A stretch of 64,000 bases of DNA from Symsagittifera roscoffensis (Eukaryota; Xenacoelomorpha; Acoela; Convolutidae), in the NCBI RefSeq assembly GCF_963678635.1, contig NC_087066.1, positions 4,776,485-4,840,484 on the forward strand, read 5' to 3'. The translations under genes and the position numbers were made by a program. The notes below the pieces were generated by a model, which had not been told where the DNA came from, searched no databases, and was given only the letters and a program-made list of their open reading frames with translations. Position 1 is the first letter of the stretch. The number at the start of each line of letters is the position of its first letter. Shown here in pieces: positions 46,764-58,290 of this stretch.

Positions 46764-47273
46764 CCACGCAAAGTCAAGTACTACAAATAATCATCGAACT
46801 GGGTTGTGTGATATATCATTTTGTAGCTTTTTCAGTCGGGATTTAAACGACCTTAAATATTTTTTAAAATTTTCCGGTGTTGAGAAAAACTGCTTTGGAA
46901 GTTTTGATTTTTTGTCATTTTCAAGCGAGTAAATCGATCCAAAGCGAACATTCGTTATAGAAAATAATAATATTAACAAATTAAGGTTAGAAACTTGATT
47001 TCACTACAAGGAAAACTAGTTTTGGTAGCTTCATTTAGCGCTTCTTTTGCAAAAAAAACTTGCAAAAGCCTGAAAAAAATACAAAGCTCGTTTTTTTCAT
47101 CAGTTTTTCTTCAATTTTTTGAAATTTTTTATGCCTACTTTAGTACTTTTTACGCGTTTGTATAGTTTTACCATTACACGGAGTACAAAAAATTCACTAA
47201 TTTGGAGAAAAAATTATTCTGAGAATGTGACCAGAACAATCTGTGCGTGCTACTTGCACAACAACCGGCTATC
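46761..47273 (+). repeat. Repeat family B, copy B4
   Basis: Starts TTTCCACGCAAAGTCAAGTA then CTACAAATAATCATCG and 'tgtgatatatcatttt'. Ends 'tgaccagaacaatctgtgcgtgctacttgcacaacaaccggctatc'. In tandem with B3. Confidence 0.8.
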
Positions 47274-48264
47274 ATTGTTAACCTCTGGTTTTCTTCAAAG
47301 GAGTCTTCTCCGGTAACCAACTTACAACTATGAGAATTAGCTTGGATTTTAAGCTATAATTCTTTTCTAGAAGTGTTGCACTTTTCCCGATCCGTATTAC
47401 TTCTACCAAATCTTTCATCGGCTTTCTTAAAGACGTTCAAAAGATAATTTCATTTGATTTTTTTTTTAAAATAAACACATATTTTATATTGGTTTCTTCC
47501 TTTCGCGCTAAATGATTTACTTCAAAAACTTCGTACAAAGCCTGTGACACGTCAGATCGAAGTTTTCTTCTTCGTGATTAAAAATGATAAGTATCCAATT
47601 TATTTTTCAATGCTGAGTAAATGATTAAAATTGTATTTTTTAAAGTTGGCTTGTTTAAACACTAGATATATTATCACAGATCAAAATTTCCATAATTCTA
47701 AATGAGTCTTCAGGTAAAAATAAACAAATGGTTCTCACCCATTTTTAGTAACTTTTCACCTAAGATGCCTTTGACATATATAGCATCGATTTGATTGATA
47801 GAGTTCGTTAATAACATTAGAATAAACCACTATTGACAATTTCGACATTGGGTTAAACTCGAACTGATAATGGTGAGACGTAAGCACATGAAGTATCAGA
47901 TCATGACAAGTCATTTTTATTAGATCAGGTCAGTTCTTATAACTATCGTCTCTGAGCTTCTACAGAGAACTTTAACTGAGACAAATGCGCATGTTTTCTC
48001 CCCTTCAATTCATTTTTGTCTTCTGTTATTGATAAAAAAATGCATGAGCATACAAAAACCTAATCATGAATCTTAAAATATTGAAAAAAAATGTTAAAAA
48101 GTTATACTTCATAAAGTGTTTTAAATAGCAAAAAGTTTGGCAAAAAATGTATCTAACAAAAAATGTATCATTCAGCAAACAGTGAATCTGGCAATAACTC
48201 CTCTCATGAATTTTAGGATGTCAGAATTTAAAAAAATCAAAGCATTTTTTTTCTTCGCCAAAAA
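47274..48264. other. Gene-free stretch before the array
   Basis: No gene and no repeat shared elsewhere in the window was recognised. Confidence 0.4.
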
Positions 48265-48947
48265 TTTTGTTCATCAGTATCTGTTATCGTAGTCTTCCTT
48301 GCTAATCGCGCAAAAACGGCCTACTTTTGGGGCTACAGTTTCAACCACAGATACGTTTTGGGCAATTTCGTTTTGCCCACTGATGAAATTCCGATCACAA
48401 AAAGCCTTTTATCAGTAAAAACTAAAACACGGAGAACTAATTAGAACCAGTCATCAAAAGTTGAACCATTAAGGCTATTAATGATAATTTGCAGCTAGAA
48501 CATTATTAAGATTCTTTTGACTATAACTGTACAAAATACACCTTTAAGAAGGAAAAAGCAGTGCCTAAATATGTTTTATTCTCTGTTGAGTTATGGCTTG
48601 AAAGAAGAAAATTGCGAATAAGGCTTGAAAGATGAGTTATTTAAGAAATTCATGCAAAAAAAAACTTTTTCCAAATTTTCTTAGTACTTACAGAAAAGCT
48701 AATTTTCTGTTGATATCTGTCGAATGATTTTGAGCGGATTTTCGATTGGGCTGCACATATTCGTAGAGTGAGGGGGAAAATGCTTTTGTTTTTATCTCGT
48801 TTTTTGCCCATTCCCACTCAAAATTAAAGCGGCATAATGAGCTTACAGTCAACCCGACAAGCAAATGCATGTAATTTGCATAGAAACTGATTGGCAATGT
48901 TAACTAATTTGCATATAATTCATCCGAAAATGAGGTTTAGATTCTCG
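48265..48947. repeat. Array module X, copy 1
   Basis: Shared with 53160-53879, including 'cagtatctgttatcgtagtctt', GATACGTTTTGGGCAATTTC and 'ctacgaatatgtgcagccca' (reverse). Copy 2 has an extra 30-odd bases after 'aaaaagccttttg'. Confidence 0.85.
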
Positions 48948-49963
48948 TATCAGGGCAAAGCCTTGAATGTTCCGACTGCCTTAAAGGCTTATGGAGCAAA
49001 AAATATCAAAAAAATTAAATGTATTAAAAAAAAGAAAAAAAAATGGGAGTTTTTTTTGAAAATCATACCCCCACACGCCATAAAAAGTAAATAGTGATAA
49101 ATTTCGCTCATAGTAACAAATCAAATATGGCAAACAAGATTCCTTCAACCAATTTGGAACAATTTCTGAGATGGATTAAATCTCCGCTTACGCGTTAATA
49201 GCGCGAAATATATCGCGCCTTAATTGTCGTAAACTGGCCAAAATAGCAATCTTCAAACCCCCATAGCTTTATGAAAGATAAACACAAGTAAAATATCTTT
49301 TCAATTTCAAATTCAAGACAACAATACCTTTTGAATGCTATAAAATAATTAGTCAAAAATTGCTATTTAAAAAGTCGAAATACGTCTGAAGAAAAAAAAA
49401 ACACCCGAGCACAAATGTTCCGTTACTTTACGAAAGTCGGAACAACAAAACTGCTTGTATCAGAGCGAAGCCTTGAATGTTCGTACTGCCTTTGAAGGTT
49501 GACGGAGCAGTAATAACATGAAAAAATTAAAGGTAAAAAACTTTTTTTTTTGGTTTGAGACTTTTTGTGAAAATCATCAACCCACACGCCATATAAAGTA
49601 CAATGTGATAGATTTCGGTCCTACTAAGTTTCAATAATGGTATTTATGCTTCCTGCAACCAATTCGGAACGGTTTCTAACACGGATTGAATCTCCGCTTA
49701 CGCGTGAGTACCGCGAACTATATCTCGCGTTAATTGTCCCAAATTGGCTAAAATGGCAATCTTTAAACCCCCATAACTTTACAAGAAATGATCACAGGTG
49801 AACAATTTTTTCAAATCTAAGCTGAGGAAACCATAGTTTTTGAATGATTTTTAAAAAACACCGTCAAAAATGGCTAGTTGAAAATTCGAAACTTGTCTGA
49901 AGAAAAAAACCACCCCGAGCACAAATATTCCGTCACTTTCGTTACGAAAGACGAAACAACAAA
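48948..49963. repeat. Array module Y: two 510-bp tandem subunits, copy 1
   Basis: Subunits start TATCAG(G/A)GC(A/G)AAGCCTTGAATGTTC at 48948 and 49458. Each contains ACGCCATA(A/T)AAAGTA, a palindrome-like GCGCGAAATATATCGCGC or GCGAACTATATCTCGCG, and ends near CCCGAGCACAAAT...CTTTCGTTACGAAAG. Confidence 0.85.
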
Positions 49964-51207
49964 GATTGGCTTTGACTTGATTTATGGTTTTTTATTTATC
50001 AATGTTAAAGAAATCAGTTTTGATTATAGGAACTATTTGGTGAAGAAATAGTTATTTGTATTGTTTATAGTCCTTGATTCAATGTATGGTCCTTTGATTT
50101 TCTAAAACATGGCTTTCGCTTCCCCCCTGAGAATTGTAAAACCGGAAAAAAATTGTTTTCCTTAATCTCTGGCTTCATGAAATATTTAAAAACCCGGGTT
50201 GACCTCCATAAACCGACAACGCTTATCTTACAATTCCATACACCGAAAATGCTTATCATACAATTCCATACATCAAATGTATGGAAAAATGCTACTCATT
50301 TAATTTTCATAGTTTCAAAAAACTTTTCCTAGTAAATTGAAATTGCCCCTAAAATTGTTTTTTCAACCGCAAATCGACTTTTGTACTCAAACAAACATTT
50401 TCCAATGCAAATTTTAATGCAAATTTTAATTTTTTGTCTGTATAACACATGGATACACAAATATTGGATTTTTTTTTCGTTTCTCAAACAGGCTAAAAAC
50501 TCCAATTGGTTTTGTTTGACATGTTTATATATGCCTTGATCAATGTCTGATAATTTGAAAATTCTAATTTTGAAAAATAATCATCTGTGAAAACTTTTGA
50601 CAAAATTTAAAAGTTTTATGACTTCATTATAGGGTTTGTGAAAACAACTTTTTTGCAATCCAGGGCGTTTCCAATGCATTTTAAATGCTAGAAGATTAAC
50701 CTTTTGGTAACACTAGTTCTCAGTAAACCATGGGTTTAGTCACTTTCACTTGTGATCGGTCACGAACACATCCCAAAGTTTTGAGAAAAAAAAACTTTTT
50801 GCTTTATGAACAAATGCTTATCTCAAAGTTTTCTTAACATTTTCTGTATCTAGGGAATTGTACGAAATTATATGATACGCATTTTTTCATATATGAAAAC
50901 TGTAGGATAAACATTTTTGATCAACCCGGGAATCTACAAAATTGGCATCGTCATAACTTCCAACCGTTATTGAAAAAAAAATATAAGTAGCATTGATAGG
51001 GTTTTTGAATCTTTTTTAATATGGTAAAACTTAAGCGAAACTCCCCGTTCTTTAATGCCGGGGCAGATCCATTATCGAGAAAGTATTTCGAAGTTGATGA
51101 CATTTTTCTTCACACTGAGATTATTGCTCCCCTGCTCAGAATAACATGCCGGTTTGACTTTTTTTGAACCAACTCAAGGTTACAGGACAGTTTCCGGGCT
51201 CTCCAAC
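49964..51207. repeat. Array module Z, unit 1 (short form)
   Basis: Contains the marker at 50074, paired phrases CTTATC(T/A)TACAATTCCATACA, the palindrome CCATACAT-caa-ATGTATGG, and ATGGTAAAACTTAAGCGAAA at about 51020. Ends at GGGCTCTCCAACAGG, joined directly to the next Z copy. Confidence 0.85.
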
Positions 51208-52506
51208 AGGTGAACTATTTTTTCAAATTTAAGCTGAGGAAACCATAGTTTTTGAATGATTTTTAAAAAACACCGTCAAAAATGGCTAGTTGAAAATTCG
51301 AAACTTGTCTGAAGAAAAAAAACCACCCCGAGCACAAATATTCCGTCACTTTCGTTACGAAAGACGAAACAACAAAGATTGGCTTTGACTTGATTTATGG
51401 TTTTTTATTTATCAATGTTAAAGAAATCAGTTTTGATTATAGGAACTATTTGGTGAAGAAATAGTTATTTGTATTGTTTATAGTCCTTGATTCAATGTAT
51501 GGTCCTTTGATTTTCTAAAACATGGCTTTCGCTTCCCCCCTGAGAATTGTAAAACCGGAAAAAATTGTTTTCCTTAATCTCTGGCTTCATGAAATATTTA
51601 AAAACCCGGGTTGACCTCCATAAACCGACAACGCTTATCTTACAATTCCATACACCGAAAATGCTTATCATACAATTCCATACATCAAATGTATGGAAAA
51701 ATGCTACTCATTTAATTTTCATAGTTTCAAAAAACTTTTCCTAGTAAATTGAAATTGCCCCTAAAATTGTTTTTTCAACCGCAAATCGACTTTTGTACTC
51801 AAACAAACATTTTCCAATGCAAATTTTAATGCAAATTTTAATTTTTTGTCTGTATAACACATGGATACACAAATATTGGATTTTTTTTTCGTTTCTCAAA
51901 CAGGCTAAAAACTCCAATTGGTTTTGTTTGACATGTTTATATATGCCTTGATCAATGTCTGATAATTTGAAAATTCTAATTTTGAAAAATAATCATCTGT
52001 GAAAACTTTTGACAAAATTTAAAAGTTTTATGACTTCATTATAGGGTTTGTGAAAACAACTCTTTTGCAATCCAGGGCGTTTCCAATGCATTTTAAATGC
52101 TAGAAGATTAACCTTTTGGTAACACTAGTTCTCAGTAAACCATGGGTTTAGTCACTTTCACTTGTGATCGGTCACGAACACATCCCAAAGTTTTGAGGAA
52201 AAAAAACTTAAAAGAGCAACTTTTTGCTTTATGAACAAATGGCGTCGTCTTAACTTCCAACCGTTACTGAAAAAAAAAAACGAAATATAGCAGCACTGGT
52301 AGGGTTTTTGAATCTTTTTTAATATGGTAAAATTTAAGCGAAACTCCCCGTTCTTTAGTGCCCGGGCAGATCTATTATCGATAAAAAAAATTCGAAGTTG
52401 ATGACATTTTTCTTCACATTGAGATTGTTGCACCCCTGCTTAGAGTTAACATGCTAATTGTCAACCAACTCAAGGTTACAGGACAGTTTTCGGGCTCTCC
52501 AACATT
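51208..52506. repeat. Array module Z, unit 2
   Basis: Near-identical to unit 1 from GTGAACTATTTTTTC onward; marker at 51489. A stretch present in unit 1 around 50820-50950 is missing here. Continues into module T. Confidence 0.85.
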
Positions 52507-53159
52507 TCTATGAAAGCGCCTTATGCAATTATTCTCTGCGCCATGGGCAAATTTTCGAAACATATACCAAAAACTACGTTGAATCTAGTTTATCAAATTT
52601 CTTTTAACTCAGTCTAATGTAAGTGGGTAGTTCAATGTCTGCGAAAGTTTCAAACAGCTTCAAAGAGTCCTACTAAGAAGCCGAGCGCGAGCCTATTTCA
52701 TCGTCTCTATTTGCGCTGCAACAGTTAACATTCTCCTAGTCCTGAAAGCATGAACCAGTGAATTGACCTCAAGGCTAAACACAGGTCGAAAAGGTGTTCT
52801 CACCTCTACGGAGCTATCTAGAATCATATGTCTGCTTGATAGATAGCTTGATTATGTAGGCATATGTGTACATATATTTATTACATTATTTAAAAAATTA
52901 TATATACATTTAACCAAGTCTTAAAAGTCTCAGAGTTCGGTGAATGTCATGGCGCAGCTGATGGTAAATCTCTGGCGAAGTTCTGCCTAACGTATTTTAT
53001 GGAAAGCCTCTATCTCGCCCCTTTCAGTTAGTACAGCAGGTTTGGCCAGTTAAGTCTTGTGATTGGCAATAAATACACACAAATTTAAGCTCAAGACAGC
53101 AATACCTTTTGAATGATTAAAAACAATTCCGTCAAAAATGGCTAGTTAAAAGTCGCTAA
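52507..53159. repeat. Array module T, copy 1
   Basis: Starts TCTATGAAAGCGCCTTATGC. It includes 'aagccgagcgcgagcctattt' and 'catgaaccagtgaattgacc'. An A-box-like CATGGCGCAGCTGATGGTAAA lies at about 52949, and it ends TTGTGATTGGCAATAAATAC. The last part looks SINE-like (Pol III A box, then AATAAA tail). Copy 1 lacks about 130 bases found in copies 2 and 3. Confidence 0.75.
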
Positions 53160-54890
53160 AATTCTTGTTTATCAGTATCTGTTATCGTAGTCTTTCTTTC
53201 TAATCGCGCAAAATTGGCCTACTTTTGGGGCTTTCATTTTCGACAACAGATACGTTTTGGGCAATTTCGTTTTGCCCACTGATGAAATTCCGATCACAAA
53301 AAGCCTTTTGACGTCTTGCTCCTTGCAAATTTTCCGTGATAATTATCAGTAAAAACTAAAACAAGGAGAAACAATTAGAACCAGTCATCAAAAAATGAAC
53401 CATAAAGGCTATTAATGATAAGTTGCAGCTAGAACATTATTAAGATTCTTTTGACTATAACTGTACAAAATACACCTTTAAGAAGGAAAAAGCAGTGCCT
53501 ATATATGTTTTATTCTCTGTTAATTTTTGGCTTGAAAGAAGAAAATTGCGAATAAGGTTTGAAAGATGAGTTATTTAAGAAAATAATGCGAAAAAAATTT
53601 TTTCCCAGTTTTCTTAGTACTTACAGAAAAGCTAATTTTCTGTTGATATCTGTCGAATAATTTGAGATGATTTTCGATTGGGCTGCACATATTCGTAGAG
53701 TGAGGGGTAAAATGCTTTTGTTTTTATCACGTTTTTTGCCCTCTCCCACTCAAAATTAAAGCGGCATAATGAGCTTACAGTCAACCAGACAAGCAAATGC
53801 ATGTAATTTGCATAGAAACTGATTGGCATTGTTAACTAATTTGCATGTAATTCATCCGTAAATGAGGTTTAGATTCTCGTATCAGGGCAAAGCCTTGAAT
53901 GTTCCGACTGCCTTAAAGGCTTATGGAGCAAAAAATAACAAAAAAAATAATTGTATAAAAAAAAGATGAAAAAATGGGAGATTTTTTTTGAAAATCATAC
54001 CACCACACGCCATAAAAAGTAAATGGTCATAACTTTCGCTCTTAGTAACAAATCAAATATGGCAAAAAAGATTCCTTCAACCAATTTGGAGCAATTTCTG
54101 TGATGGATTAAATCTACGCTTACGCGTTAATAGCGCGAAATATATCGCGCCCTAATTGTCTTAAACTGGCTAAAATAGCAATCTTCAAACCCCCATAGCT
54201 TTACAAAAATTAATCACAAGTAAATTATCTTTTCATTTTCAAATTCAAGACAACAATACCTTTTGAATGCTATAAAACAATTAGTCAAAAATTGCTATTT
54301 AAAAAGTCGAAACATGAAGAAAAAAAACACCCGAGCACAAATATTCCGTTACTTTCGTTACGAAAGTCGAAACAACAAAACTGCTTGTATCAGAGCGAAG
54401 CCTTGGTTGTTCGGACTGCCTTCGAAGGTCGTTGGAGCAGTAATAACATGAAAAAATTGAAGGTAATAATTGTTTTTTGGTTTGAGACTTTTTGTGAAAA
54501 TCATCAACCCACACGCCATATAAAGTACAATGTGATAAATTTCGGTCCTACTAATTTTCAACAATAGTATTTATGCTTCCTGCAACCAATTCAAAACGGT
54601 TTCTAACACGGATTAAACCTCCGCTTACACGTGAGTAGCGCGAACTATATCTCGCGTTAATTGTCCCAAATTGGCCAAAATGGCAATCCTTAAACCCCCA
54701 TAACCTTGCAAGAAGTGATCACACGTTAAATATTTTTTTAAAATCTAAGCTGAGGACAACCATAGATTTTGAATGATTTTTAAAAAATACCGTCAAAAAT
54801 GGCTAGTTGAAAATTCGAAACTTGTCTGAAGAAAAAAAACGACCCCGAGCACAAATTTTTCGTCACTTTCCTTACAAAAGTCGGAACAAA
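53160..54890. repeat. Array modules X and Y, copy 2
   Basis: Repeats 48265-49963 in the same order with an offset of about 4.9 kb; Y subunits start at about 53879 and 54388. Confidence 0.85.
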
Positions 54891-57582
54891 AATACCGACT
54901 TTGACTTGATTTATGGTTGTTTTTTTTTATCAATTTTAAAGAATCAATTTTGAACATAGGCACTATTTGGCGAAGACATAGTTATTTGTATTATAGTCCT
55001 TGATTCAATGTGTGGTCCTTTGATTTTCTAAAACATGGCTTTTGCTTCCCCCCTGAGAAGTGTAAAACTGGAAAAAATTGTTTTCTTTAACCTCTGGCTT
55101 CATAAAAAGTTTAAAAACCTGGGTTGACCTCCATAAATCGAAACAGTTTCAAAATTATCTTACAATTCTATACACCGAAAATGCTTATCATACAATTCCA
55201 CACATCAAATGTATGGGAAAATGCTACTCATTCAATTTTCATACAGTTTCAAAAAAAAATTTTCCTAGGAAAATTGAAATTGCCCCAAAATTTGTTTTTT
55301 TTTTCAACCGCAAATCGAATTTTATACTCAAACAAACATTTTCCGAAATTTTTTTTTTTGCATGCAAATTTTATTTTTTTGTCTGTAAAACACATGGATA
55401 CACAAATATTGGATTTTTTTTAGTTTCTCAAACAAGCTCAAAACTCCAATTTATTTTGTTTCACATGTTTAAATTTGCTTTGTTCAATGTCTGATAATTT
55501 GAAAATTCTAATTTTGAAAAAAAATCATCTTTGAAATCTTTTGACAAAATTTAAAAGTTTGATGACTTTATTATATGGTTTGTCAAAATAACTCTTACAC
55601 AATTCAGGGCGTTTCCAATGCATTGTAAATGGTGGACGATCAACCTTTTGGTAACACTAGTTCTGAGTAAACCATGGGTTTAGTCACTTGTGATCGGTCA
55701 CGAACACATCCCAAAGTTTTGAGAAAAAACTTAAAAGAGCAACTTTTTGCTTAAGGAAAAAATGCTTATCTTAGAGTTTTCTTAACATTTTCTGTATCTA
55801 TGGAATTGTACGAAATTATATGATACGCATTTTTTCATATATGAAAATTGTAGGATAAACATTTTTGGTCAACCCGGGAATCTACAAAATTAGCGTCGTC
55901 ATAACTTCCAACCATTACTGAAAAAAAAAGAAATATAGTAGCATTGGTAGGGTTTTTGAATTTTTTTTAATATGGTAAGACTTAAGCGAAACTCCCCGTT
56001 TTTCAATGCCGGGGCAGATCTGTTATCGAGAAAGTATTTCGAAGTTGATGACATTTTTCTTCACATTGAGATTGTTGCACGCCTGCTTAGAATTAGCAAG
56101 CCGGTTTTGACTATTTTTCAACCAACTGAAACTTACGGGACAGTTTCCGAGCTCTCCAACAGGTGAACTATTTTTTCAAATCTAAGCTGAGGACAACCAT
56201 AGCTTTTGAATGATTTTTTAAACATACCGTCAAAAAAGTCTAGTTGAAAATTCGTAACTTGTCTGAAGAAAAAAACGACCCCGAGCACAAATATTCCGTC
56301 ACTTTCGTTACGAAAGTCGGAACAACAATGATTGGCTTTGACTTGATATATGGTTGTTTGTTTCTTCAAGGTTAAAAAAATCAATTTTGAACGTAGGCAC
56401 TACTTGGCGAAGAAATAGTTATTTGTATTATTTATAGTCCTTGATTCAATGTATGGTCCTTTGATTTTCTAAAACATGGCTTTCGCTTCCCCCTGAGAAT
56501 TTTAAAACCGGCAAAAATTTTTTTCGTTAACCTCTGGCTTCATGAAATATTTAAAAACCCGGGTTGACCTCCATAAATTGAAAACGCTTATCTTTTAATT
56601 GCATACACCGAAAATGCTTATCATACAATTCCATACATCAAATGTACGGAAAAATTCTACTCATTTAATTTTCATAGTTTCAAAAATTTTTCCTAGTAAA
56701 ATTGAAATTGCCCCAATTTTTTTTTTCAACCGCAAATCGAACTTTATACTCAATCAAACATTTTCCAAAAAATTTTTTTTTCAAATTTTAATTTTTTGTC
56801 TGTATAACACATGGATACACGAATATTGGATTGTTTTTTCGTTTCTCAAACAGGCTCAAAACTACAATTTGTTTTGTTTGGTTTTTTATATAAGCCTTGA
56901 TCAATTTCTGATAATTTGAAAATTCTAATTTTGAAAAATAATCACCTTTGAAATTTTATGACAAAATTTAAAAGTCTTGTGTCTTTATTATATGGTTTGT
57001 GAAAATAACTCTTACGGAATTCAGAGCGTTTCCAATGCATTGTAAATGCTAGACGATCAACCTTTTGGTAACACTAGTTCTGAGTAAACCATGGGTTTAG
57101 TCACTTGTGATTGGTCACGAACACATCCCAAAGTTTTGAGAAAAAAAACTTAAAAGAGCAACTTTCTTGCTTTATGAAAAAATGCTTATCTTAGAGTTTT
57201 CTTAACATTTTCTGTATCTATGGAATTGTACGAAATTATATGATACGCATTTTTTTCATATATGAAAATTGTAGGATAAACATTTTTGGTCAACCCGGTA
57301 ATCTACAAAATTGGCGTCGTCATAACTTCCAACCGTTACTGAAAAAAAACGAAATATAGTAGGATTGGTAGGGTTTTTGAATCTTTGTTAATATGGTAAA
57401 ACTTAAGCAAAACTCCCCGTTCTTTAGTGCCGGGGCAGATCTCTTATCGAGAAAGTATTTCGAAGTTGATGACATTTTTCTTCACATTGAGATTGTTGCA
57501 CCCCTGCTTAGAGTTAACATGCCGGTTTTGACTTTTTTTCAACCAAATCAAGGTTACAGGACAGTTTCCGGGCTCTCCAACA
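54891..57582. repeat. Array module Z, units 3 and 4
   Basis: Markers at 54998 and 56440. Unit 3 joins unit 4 through the same CCAACAGGTGAAC junction (about 56150) as units 1-2. Confidence 0.85.
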
Positions 57583-58290
57583 GTTCTATGAAAGCGCCTT
57601 ATGCAATTATTCTCTGGGCGAATTTCCCTGGGCAACTATCCATGGCCAAATTTCCGAAACAAATACCAAAAACTACTTTGAATCTAATTTTTCAAATTTG
57701 ATTTAACTCAGTCTAATGCAAGTGGGTAGTTCAATATCTGCCAAAGTTTCAAACAGTTTCAAAGAGTCCTACTAGGAAGCCGAGTGCGAGCCTATTTCAT
57801 CGTCTATATTTACGCTGCAACAGTTAACATTCTTCTAGTCCTGAAAGCATGAACCAGTGAGTTGACCTCAAGGCTAAATACAGGTCGAAAAAGTGTTCTC
57901 ACCTCTACGGAGCTATCTAGAATCATCTGTCTACTTTTCGATATGAAATTTCAACCTTTTTAATTTGGCTGTGTTTTTCTTTTTCAGAAAGTTACTCGAG
58001 TCAAAAATCTAGGTAATACTATATACAATATCAAGTGTGTACTTAGTATCTATCATTCTTATGTAGGCATATCTGTACATATGTTTATTACATTATTTAC
58101 AAATTTATATATACATTTATTCAAGTCTTAAAAATCTCAGAGTTCGGTGAATGTCGTGGCGCAGCTGATGGTAAATCTCTGGCGAAGTTCTGCCTAACTT
58201 ATTTTATGGAAAGCCTCTATCTCGCCACTTTCAGTTGGTACAGCAGGCTTGGCCAGTCAAGTCTTGTGATTGGCAGTAAATACAAACAAA
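57583..58290. repeat. Array module T, copy 2
   Basis: Full-length T with the extra segment TTTTCTTTTTCAG-AAAGTTACTCGAG...CTAG-GTAATACTATATAC at about 57976-58026. A-box-like CGTGGCGCAGCTGATGG lies at about 58156. Ends ATTGGCAGTAAATACAAACAAAT. Confidence 0.8.

Noticed and set aside
46539-46932. Open frames reading YIYIYI
   Set aside because: They are read-through of the (TA)35 tract and repeat B.
55078-55494. 138-codon open frame (MFSLTSGF...) recurring in array units
   Set aside because: Its length and frame vary between near-identical units through T/A-run indels, with no start context or protein-like composition.
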